Shown: one piece after another, positions 1 to 5,689 of the stretch
Layout: each line of letters begins with the position of its first letter
Position numbering within the stretch: the stretch's first letter is position 1
Origin: Smithellaceae bacterium
GTDB taxonomy: Bacteria; Desulfobacterota; Syntrophia; Syntrophales; Smithellaceae
Direction of reading: 5' to 3'
Length of the DNA stretch: 6,840 nt
NCBI GenBank assembly: GCA_028701435.1
Contig: JAQVQT010000054.1
Location: 1 to 6,840 of the forward strand
The notes under the pieces: model-generated
Seen by the model: only the letters and a program-made list of their open reading frames with translations
Told to the model about the DNA's origin: nothing
Databases searched by the model: none
Program-made: the position numbers and the translations under genes

Positions 1-2301
1 GCGGAAATCGGGCATTCCGGACTGCCTGGTTCCCAGAAAATCCCCCGGTCCGCGAATGGCCAGGTCTTCGTCGGCCAGGATAAACCCATCGGTGGTTTTT
101 TCCATGACCTTCAGCCGTTTGCGCGCGTCACCGGATGCCTTGTAGCCGGCAAGCAGAATGCAGGTGGACGGAATGTCGCGGCGGCCCACGCGGCCGCGCA
201 GTTGATGAAGCTGCGACAGGCCGAAGCGCTCCGCGTGTTCAATCACCATCAGCGAGGCGCGCGGCACGTCGATGCCCACCTCAATCACGGTCGTGGAAAC
301 GAGGATCGCGATTCGGTTTTCCAGAAAGTCGCGCATGACCGCGTCTTTTTCCCGGTCCTTCATCCTGCCGTGAATCAGGCCCACGCGGACATCCGGAAAA
401 ATATCTTTCCGCAGATGCTCGGCCATTTTCGTCGCGTCTTTCAGATCCAGATTCTCCGACTGTTCCACCAGAGGATAGACGATAAAGACCTGATGGTTTC
501 CGGCCAGCTCTTTGCGGATGGCCTCGTACACCGCTTCCCTTCTGTTTTCCCCCATCACGACCGTGCGCACCGGTTTTTTGCCGGGCGGCATCTCATCGAT
601 CACCGACACGTCCAGATCGCCGTAAACCGTCATGGCCAGCGTTCGCGGGATCGGCGTGGCGGTCATCACCAGCACATCCGCCCAAAGGCCTTTGTTGCGC
701 AGCGTTGCCCGCTGCAAAACGCCGAAGCGGTGCTGCTCGTCGATCACGACCAGCCCCAGCTTCTTGAAGTCCACGTCCTCCTGGATGAGGGCGTGCGTTC
801 CAATGACGATATCGGCTTCGCCGGAACGGATGCGCTCCAGCGCCTCGGCGCGCGCCGCGGCGTTCATGCCGCCGGTCAGCAATACGACGCGCAACCCGAC
901 CGGCGCGGCCCACGCGGACAGGGTCGCCTCGTGCTGCCGGGCCAGAATTTCCGTGGGCGCCATCAGGGCGGTCTGATATCCGTTTTCGCACACGGTCACC
1001 ATGGCCGACATGGCCACCAGCGTTTTTCCGCTCCCCACGTCGCCCTGCAGAAGACGGTTCATGGCCGTAGGCGCCCGCAGGTCCTTTTGAATTTCCTCCA
1101 CCACGCGCTTTTGCGCTCCGGTCAGCTCAAACGGCAGTGAGGCGTAAAATTTCGCAGGCAGATTTCCTTCGATGGAAAAGGCAATGCCTCTTTCCAGAAC
1201 GCGTCCGGATTTCTTGACGGCCATTCCCAGTTGAAAAAAGAAAAACTCGTCATAAATCAGGCGCCGGTGCGCTTCGGATCGCTCGTTTTGAAAAGGTTCC
1301 ATTTCCGCGTCGCTTCCGGGAAAGTGGACATTTACGAGGGCCTCGCGGATGTTGATCAGGCTTCGTTTCCGGCAAATGTCCGCGGGAATCGGCGAGGCGA
1401 TATAGCGCGAATAATTTTCCAGCGCGGAGGCCATGACTTTCCGGATGTATTTCTGGTGCAGGCCTTCCGTTTCCGAATAGACGGGAACGATGCGTTTGAA
1501 GTTGAGCAGATTTTCCTCATCCTCTTCATCCAGAATTTCATAGTCCGGATGAATCATGGATTTGCCCGCGTAGCCGGGCGTCACGTTGCCGGTAAAAATG
1601 ACGCGGGTCCCCTTTTTAAAAGCGCCGGTCAGGTGCGACATTCGGCCTTTGAACCACTTGGCCGTGAGGATTCCGGTATCGTCGCTCACGGCGACTTCCA
1701 GAATCCTTCTTTTTCCGTAATAGCGAAAGGCAGCCTCCGAAACGGCGGCCACGACCGTCTGGGTCTTGTTCGTTTCCAGCTTGTGAATTTTGCGGATTTC
1801 CCGGCGGTCTTCATAGGTCCGGGGCAGAAAGTACAGCAGGTCTTCGACCGTCTGGATTTTTTTTGCGGCAAACCGCAGCGCCATTTTCGGTCCGACCCCC
1901 TTCAGATACTGCACCGGTGAAGACAGTTTTTCCGAGGAGACCCTGAGGTCATCGATCCGGGCGGCAATCTGCTCTTCCTGGAGCTGGGCGGCCGGATGGC
2001 GCGCGTCGAAGTTGTCGGCGGCATATTTGAGGCGCTCCAGAATGAGCGCGGCTTCGGCGATGCTGTTTTTCTTTCCGTCTTCGTCGCTTTCGTCATACTC
2101 CTGAAAAATTCGCTTCATGTGGTCCAGGGCCGGGCCGAAAATGTTTTTCGCGGCGGGTGGAATGGCGGCAATCTGCAAAGCGATCAAACCGGACAGGGAT
2201 TTTCCCAGGTTCCTGATGTTCGGGAGATTTTTAAATTGATCCTTCGCGGCAAAGGCGAGAGGCTGCTCGATGCGCTGCAGATTCTTTTTAAAAGACTCCA
2301 T
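1..2301 (-). CDS. recG: ATP-dependent DNA helicase RecG, C-terminus cut by window edge
   Basis: RecG is a superfamily 2 double-stranded DNA translocase that remodels stalled replication forks and Holliday junctions. The frame is open for 767 codons from the ATG at 2301 to base 1 with no stop. Visible motifs, in order: helix-hairpin-like KGVGP (134-138) opening the OB-fold wedge domain; Walker A GDVGSGKT (420-427); motif Ia TEILARQH (450-457); DEQHRFG (521-527, the DExH box); motif III TATPIPRT (547-554); motif V STTVIEVGIDVP (669-680); motif VI QLHQLRGRVGR (697-707); and the RecG-specific RGPGDFLGTRQSG (750-762). Judged against E. coli RecG, roughly 50-60 C-terminal residues lie outside the window. 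About 119 residues precede the point that aligns with the E. coli N-terminus. Long RecG proteins such as that of Thermotoga maritima also carry an N-terminal helical extension. The ATG is preceded by AGAGGA (2307-2312) at a 5-base spacing. The gene is divergent from purM. Identity is secure; only the start is slightly uncertain. Confidence 0.97.
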   Translation of the reverse strand, partial: MESFKKNLQRIEQPLAFAAKDQFKNLPNIRNLGKSLSGLIALQIAAIPPAAKNIFGPALDHMKRIFQEYDESDEDGKKNSIAEAALILERLKYAADNFDARHPAAQLQEEQIAARIDDLRVSSEKLSSPVQYLKGVGPKMALRFAAKKIQTVEDLLYFLPRTYEDRREIRKIHKLETNKTQTVVAAVSEAAFRYYGKRRILEVAVSDDTGILTAKWFKGRMSHLTGAFKKGTRVIFTGNVTPGYAGKSMIHPDYEILDEEDEENLLNFKRIVPVYSETEGLHQKYIRKVMASALENYSRYIASPIPADICRKRSLINIREALVNVHFPGSDAEMEPFQNERSEAHRRLIYDEFFFFQLGMAVKKSGRVLERGIAFSIEGNLPAKFYASLPFELTGAQKRVVEEIQKDLRAPTAMNRLLQGDVGSGKTLVAMSAMVTVCENGYQTALMAPTEILARQHEATLSAWAAPVGLRVVLLTGGMNAAARAEALERIRSGEADIVIGTHALIQEDVDFKKLGLVVIDEQHRFGVLQRATLRNKGLWADVLVMTATPIPRTLAMTVYGDLDVSVIDEMPPGKKPVRTVVMGENRREAVYEAIRKELAGNHQVFIVYPLVEQSENLDLKDATKMAEHLRKDIFPDVRVGLIHGRMKDREKDAVMRDFLENRIAILVSTTVIEVGIDVPRASLMVIEHAERFGLSQLHQLRGRVGRRDIPSTCILLAGYKASGDARKRLKVMEKTTDGFILADEDLAIRGPGDFLGTRQSGMPDFR

Positions 2302-2306
2302 TTCGT

Positions 2307-2312
2307 TCCTCT
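2307..2312 (-). promoter_or_regulatory. Ribosome binding site of recG
   Basis: AGAGGA on the minus strand stands 5 bases before the ATG at 2301. It supports that start and therefore supports the long N-terminal extension of RecG. Confidence 0.7.
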
Positions 2313-2353
2313 TCAAAACGGAAAACGCAGGAAATGACTTGTTTATTTTTTCT

Positions 2354-2382
2354 AACAAATAAATTTTGTTTGCGCAAGTCAA
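2354..2382 (-). promoter_or_regulatory. Possible recG promoter, weak -10
   Basis: On the minus strand TTGACT (2382 down to 2377) resembles a -35 box. Seventeen bases downstream lies TTTGTT (2359 down to 2354), only 3 of 6 matches to the -10 consensus, in an AT-rich setting. The -35 candidate overlaps the left arm of the palindrome at 2378-2390. Other spacings give no better -10, so this is tentative. Confidence 0.25.
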
Positions 2383-2385
2383 GGA

Positions 2386-2413
2386 TTGACACGCGGGCGG
2401 ATTTACGTTAAAT
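2386..2413 (+). promoter_or_regulatory. Probable sigma70 promoter for purM and downstream genes
   Basis: A perfect -35 hexamer TTGACA (2386-2391) is followed after 16 bases by TTAAAT (2408-2413), which matches 4 of 6 positions of the -10 consensus. Transcription would start near 2420 and give a leader of about 45 bases before the purM ATG. This is a consensus match read by eye, not a mapped start. Confidence 0.5.
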
Positions 2414-2464
2414 CCTCTGCGTCATCTATCACTTGAAAAATAAACCGGTGTTTCATGGAGCGCT

Positions 2465-3532
2465 ATGCCAAATAAATCCGTAAAATCAAAACCTTCTACG
2501 TATAAAGAATCAGGCGTGGACATCGAAACGGCCAATGCTTTTGTCGAGCGCATCAAGCCCCTGATTAAAACGACGGCCCGCAAGGAAGTGTTGTCCGGCA
2601 TCGGCGGTTTTGGCGGTTTGTTCCGCTTTGACGCCGCCAAGACCAAAAACCCCATTCTGGTTTCCTCCACCGACGGCGTGGGAACCAAGCTTAAAATTGC
2701 GCAGCTGATGGACAAACATGACACGGTCGGCATTGATCTGGTGGCCATGTCGGTCAATGATGTGGTCGTTCAGGGAGCGGAGCCTTTGTTCTTTCTGGAT
2801 TACCTGGCTACCGGCAAAATCGAGCCCGAAAAAAGCGTTCAGATTGTGGAAGGCATCGTCCAGGGCTGCAAACAAGCCGGCTGTGCGCTGCTGGGTGGGG
2901 AGACGGCCGAAATGCCGGGGTTCTACCCTCCCGGCGAATACGACCTGGCCGGATTTGCCGTAGGAGTGGTGGAATCGGAAAAACTCATCGACGGCTCCAC
3001 GATCAGCATCAACGACCGCGTCATCGGGCTGGCCTCCAGCGGTTTGCACAGCAACGGCTTTTCGCTGGCCCGCAGGGTCCTTCTGGAAAAAGGCAAACTT
3101 TCCGTAACGGATAACGTTTCGGGCCTCGCGCGAACCGTCGGCGAAGAACTGCTCGAGCCGACCCGCATTTACGTCAAGCCCCTCCTGAATGTCTTTAAAA
3201 GCTTTCAGGTCAAGGGACTCGTCCACATTACCGGCGGTGGTTTCTACGACAACATTCCGCGCGTCATCCCCGATGTCTGCCGCTGCGTGATTCGGCGCGG
3301 CAGCTGGGAGATTCCTCCGGTCTTTTCCGTCATTCAGGACATCGGCCATGTCGAGGAGCAGGAGATGTTCCGCGTTTTCAATATGGGCATCGGCATGATA
3401 ATGATCGTTCCGGAAAAGGAAGCGCAGGAAATTCTCGACCGCCTCAAGGGATTGGGGGAAAACGCCTGCCTGCTCGGCGCAATCGAAAAGAGGGACGAAA
3501 ACGGGCCTTCGGTCTGTTTTACGGATCTGTGA
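2465..3532 (+). CDS. purM: Phosphoribosylformylglycinamidine cyclo-ligase (AIR synthetase)
   Basis: PurM closes the imidazole ring: it converts formylglycinamidine ribonucleotide plus ATP to aminoimidazole ribonucleotide, step 5 of de novo purine synthesis, in the cytoplasm as a dimer. The 355 residues are close to the 345 of E. coli PurM. Family signatures are intact: the N-terminal YKESGVDIETANAFVERIKP (about 13-32), DGVGTKLKIA (70-79), the nucleotide-binding GGETAEMPGFY (144-154), GLASSGLHSNGFSL (188-201) and HITGGGFYDNIPRV (254-267). The ATG at 2465 is chosen because GGAG (2457-2460) lies 4 bases upstream. The nearby ATG at 2455 runs into a stop after a few codons. It is the first gene of a rightward run, and purN follows after 9 bases. 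Nothing looks broken or transferred. Identity is secure. Confidence 0.98.
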   Translation: MPNKSVKSKPSTYKESGVDIETANAFVERIKPLIKTTARKEVLSGIGGFGGLFRFDAAKTKNPILVSSTDGVGTKLKIAQLMDKHDTVGIDLVAMSVNDVVVQGAEPLFFLDYLATGKIEPEKSVQIVEGIVQGCKQAGCALLGGETAEMPGFYPPGEYDLAGFAVGVVESEKLIDGSTISINDRVIGLASSGLHSNGFSLARRVLLEKGKLSVTDNVSGLARTVGEELLEPTRIYVKPLLNVFKSFQVKGLVHITGGGFYDNIPRVIPDVCRCVIRRGSWEIPPVFSVIQDIGHVEEQEMFRVFNMGIGMIMIVPEKEAQEILDRLKGLGENACLLGAIEKRDENGPSVCFTDL

Positions 3533-3541
3533 GGCTTTTCT

Positions 3542-4201
3542 ATGGCGGACCTTTTAAAGCTGGGCGTCCTGATTTCCGGAAGCGGCTCCAACCTTCAGTC
3601 CATCATCGATCAGATCGAACGCGGGGCGCTAAACGCCAAAATCGCCATGGTCGTCAGCAACCATCCCGAAGCGTATGGTCTGACCCGGGCGCAAAAGCAT
3701 GGAATTCCTCAAACGGTTTTAAATCATCGGGATTTTGAAAACCGGGAAGCGTTTGACCGCGAACTGCTCCGCGTTTTGCAAACCGCCGGCGTCGAGCTGG
3801 TGGTGCTGGCCGGATTCATGCGGATCCTTACGCCGTTTTTTCTGCGCGCCTTTCCGGATCGGATCATCAACATTCACCCCGCCCTGCTGCCTTCTTTCCC
3901 CGGAACACACGTTCAGCAAAAGGCGCTGGATTACGGCGTCCGGTTTTCCGGCTGCACGGTTCATTTTGTCGACGAAGGCGTGGATACGGGTCCGATCATC
4001 ATTCAAGCGGTTGTGCCCGTTCTCGACGGCGACACGGCCGAGACGCTGGCGGCCCGGATCTTAAAGGAAGAACACAAAATTTATCCGCAGGCCATCCGTT
4101 ATTTCGCCGAGGGCCGCATCGTCAAAAACGGCCGCCGCGTTGAAATCAAAGGCATCGGAAATCATGACGCCGCGCTTTGCAATCCGCCCCTGGACCGCTG
4201 A
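3542..4201 (+). CDS. purN: Phosphoribosylglycinamide formyltransferase (GAR transformylase, folate-dependent)
   Basis: PurN transfers the formyl group of 10-formyltetrahydrofolate to glycinamide ribonucleotide, step 3 of purine synthesis. The N-terminal phosphate-binding loop SGSGSNLQSIID sits near residue 11. The folate and catalytic region IINIHPALLPSFPGTH contains N110 and H112, and VDEGVDTGP contains D148. These three are each offset by four from E. coli N106, H108 and D144, so the catalytic triad is complete. At 219 residues it is slightly longer than the E. coli protein (212), with a basic C-terminal tail. The start at 3542 is served by TGAGG (3530-3534), which overlaps the purM stop codon 7 bases upstream and suggests translational coupling with purM. 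It makes the cell dependent on formyl-folate at this step rather than on formate through PurT, although a purT elsewhere cannot be excluded. Confidence 0.98.
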   Translation: MADLLKLGVLISGSGSNLQSIIDQIERGALNAKIAMVVSNHPEAYGLTRAQKHGIPQTVLNHRDFENREAFDRELLRVLQTAGVELVVLAGFMRILTPFFLRAFPDRIINIHPALLPSFPGTHVQQKALDYGVRFSGCTVHFVDEGVDTGPIIIQAVVPVLDGDTAETLAARILKEEHKIYPQAIRYFAEGRIVKNGRRVEIKGIGNHDAALCNPPLDR

Positions 4202-4202
4202 C

Positions 4203-4226
4203 GGCCGCGTAACGACGGCCTGTTTT
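4203..4226 (+). terminator. Weak hairpin after purN, possible attenuator
   Basis: GGCCG (4203-4207) and CGGCC (4216-4220) form a 5-bp all-GC stem with an 8-base loop, followed by TGTTTT. The stem starts right after the purN stop codon. The short arms and short T-run make strong termination unlikely. At most it would lower expression of the two downstream genes, or protect the purMN message end. Confidence 0.25.
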
Positions 4227-4231
4227 GGAGG
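4227..4231 (+). promoter_or_regulatory. Ribosome binding site GGAGG with ambiguous start downstream
   Basis: GGAGG is a strong Shine-Dalgarno core, but its spacing fits no start well: 2 bases to ATG 4234 and 11 bases to GTG 4243. A TTG at 4225 overlaps the site itself and is therefore an unlikely start. It decides that translation begins at either 4234 or 4243. Confidence 0.6.
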
Positions 4232-4233
4232 AA

Positions 4234-5685
4234 ATGTCATTCGTGTATGATCTGCTGGTGACAGGCGATGATCTCGCTTCCCACGTTGCGGCCGCCTATG
4301 CAAGCCGCAAAGGCCTGAAGACCCTCCTGGTCGCCCAGAGCGGCCTGGGCGGACTGCAGATCATCGACGACTTCGTTTTCAATCTTGATCCCGCGCCGAT
4401 GACCGGTCTGGGGCCGGATCAGCCCGGCTTTTCCGTGCTCGCCGAACTGGGAATTGAACTTTCCGAAGCGTATTCGACCTCCATCAGCCCCGCGTATCAG
4501 GTGCTTCTTCCCGGCCACCGGATTGATTTTGATGCGGAGCCGGACGCTCTTCTTTCCGAACTGGTCCGGGAATTCCCGGAGCGGCAGACGGACCTCCGCG
4601 ATTTTTACAGCAGCGCAAGGGAAGCGTCTTTTGTTTTTCGGGACTGGATCGCTGAACATCCCCGGGTTCAGCCGCAAACCCTCAAGGAATACTTTTCCTA
4701 CCTGAAAATATTTCCTTTCATGCTTCAGTACAAATTCGCCGCCGCCCGGTTTGACAAAATGCTCTCGCAGGACGCGGCGCTGGAAAAAGTATGGGAAGCG
4801 CAGCAGGCATTGCTTTCGCTCAACACGGACGATTTGTTTTCCTTCGCCTCCGCTTTTCAATACAGCGCGCCGCTGCGCGGCGTCGCCTATTTTCCGCAGG
4901 GAAAGCAGTTTCTATTCAATGCCATGATCCAAATCCTGGAAGAAGGCGGCGGCTTGTACCTGAGCGGGCATTCCATCACGTCCATCGGCCGGGAAAAAAC
5001 GATCACCCTGGAAATGCAATCTCCCGACGGATCGATCTCCCGGGCCGCCGGCCGTCATTTAATCGTCAGTACGAAATCGGATGCCCTGCCCCTTCTGGAA
5101 GCGAAGCGCGGCCATGTCATTTTTTCGGAGAGGTTCCGCCCGGCAAAAATTGTCGGTTATCCTTTCACCCTCTTTCTGGGCGTTGCCCAGAAGTCCCTGC
5201 CCGAACAGTTGGCCCGGCACATCGCCGTTGTTGCGGATGTCCATAAAGATCTCTACGACCATAACGCGATTCTCCTGGAAACCGGTCTGCCCGAAAATGA
5301 CAAGCCGCTGTCGCAGGCGAAGAACTTCATGACGGCCACCATTTACCTGCCGGCCGATGATGCCGCCTGGACTGAGGAGGCCCTGCGGCGGGAAGCCGAA
5401 TCCGTTCTGGACAGACTCGATGAGTTTTTCCCCTTCTTGAAAGACGGCATCGAGCTTTACGACCTTGACAAATCCATCGAACTTTCGTTGAATTACCGGA
5501 AAGTTCTCTCACCGAAATACAAGGTGCGCAATGCCTTTTTTACGTCTTTTTCGGCCAAGAGCGACCGGACGAGATGGAACAACGTGTTTTTGACCGGGGC
5601 GTCGCTGCTGGCGGACTTCGGCTTTGAAGCGGAGATCCTTTCCGGCAGAAACGCCGCCCTGAGGGTCCTGCAGAAAGGGAAATAA
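4234..5685 (+). CDS. CrtI/phytoene-desaturase-like flavoprotein homologue with eroded FAD motifs, function unknown
   Basis: About 483 residues from ATG 4234 (480 if GTG 4243 is used). The layout is that of the NAD(P)/FAD-dependent amine oxidase and phytoene desaturase superfamily. There is an N-terminal Rossmann beta strand and helix (residues 4-33), then GLGGL (37-41), a middle substrate-type domain with YFPQGKQFLFNAMIQILEE (from 219), a strand resembling the usual 'vSna' element (LIVSTKSD), and a C-terminal NNVFLTGASLLADFGFEAEI followed by LSGRNAA (449-475). The key FAD signatures are altered. The dinucleotide loop GxGxxG reads TGDDLASH (10-17), the acidic residue usually ending beta-2 is replaced around AQSG (34-37), and the C-terminal glycine pair is ADFGF. 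No signal peptide or clear membrane segment is visible. Loss of FAD-site residues also occurs in Rab GDI/escort proteins of the same fold, so a binding rather than redox role is possible. It lies 32 bases after purN and 4 before the phosphofructokinase. The frame is intact throughout, which argues for a functional gene. I do not know its substrate. Confidence 0.88.
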   Translation: MSFVYDLLVTGDDLASHVAAAYASRKGLKTLLVAQSGLGGLQIIDDFVFNLDPAPMTGLGPDQPGFSVLAELGIELSEAYSTSISPAYQVLLPGHRIDFDAEPDALLSELVREFPERQTDLRDFYSSAREASFVFRDWIAEHPRVQPQTLKEYFSYLKIFPFMLQYKFAAARFDKMLSQDAALEKVWEAQQALLSLNTDDLFSFASAFQYSAPLRGVAYFPQGKQFLFNAMIQILEEGGGLYLSGHSITSIGREKTITLEMQSPDGSISRAAGRHLIVSTKSDALPLLEAKRGHVIFSERFRPAKIVGYPFTLFLGVAQKSLPEQLARHIAVVADVHKDLYDHNAILLETGLPENDKPLSQAKNFMTATIYLPADDAAWTEEALRREAESVLDRLDEFFPFLKDGIELYDLDKSIELSLNYRKVLSPKYKVRNAFFTSFSAKSDRTRWNNVFLTGASLLADFGFEAEILSGRNAALRVLQKGK

Positions 5686-5689
5686 CCGG

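Larger units (their letters stand above)
2302..2464. promoter_or_regulatory. Divergent intergenic region between recG and purM
   Basis: This 163-base gap is the only non-coding stretch of any size in the window, and its centre (about 2337-2375) is clearly AT-rich compared with the flanking genes. It must hold the start signals of both recG (leftward) and the purM gene run (rightward). It contains the ribosome binding site of recG, a good rightward promoter, a possible leftward promoter, the palindrome GTCAA-GGA-TTGAC (2378-2390) and a second small inverted repeat, AACAAA (2354-2359) with TTTGTT (2365-2370). I see no riboswitch-like fold or convincing terminator, and I did not recognise a PurR-type operator. 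Confidence 0.8.

Noticed and set aside
202..1140. Long plus-strand open frame (312 codons) opposite recG
   Set aside because: It lies wholly antisense to well-conserved RecG helicase motifs, its translation is rich in His/Arg/Gln without any recognisable domain, and no ribosome binding site is evident. It is a by-product of the codon use of recG.
1231..1920. Plus-strand open frame (229 codons) opposite the RecG wedge domain
   Set aside because: It is antisense to conserved recG sequence and has no family resemblance, so it is treated as a shadow frame.
2354..2370. Inverted repeat AACAAA-TAAAT-TTTGTT as a terminator or operator
   Set aside because: The arms are only 6 bp and AT-rich, in a region that is AT-rich overall, so chance is likely. 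It is mentioned only as part of the intergenic region.
2510..3349. Minus-strand open frame (279 codons) opposite purM
   Set aside because: The sense strand encodes an intact AIR synthetase with every motif. The antisense translation has no domain and is compositionally odd.
4225..4233. TTG at 4225 as start of the flavoprotein-like gene
   Set aside because: It overlaps the GGAGG ribosome binding site and has no Shine-Dalgarno of its own at a suitable distance. ATG 4234 or GTG 4243 is more likely.
4237..4860. Minus-strand open frame (207 codons) opposite the flavoprotein-like gene
   Set aside because: I checked it because the sense gene is unusual. The sense frame has the fold-level motifs, start signals and tight neighbour spacing, whereas the antisense frame has none.
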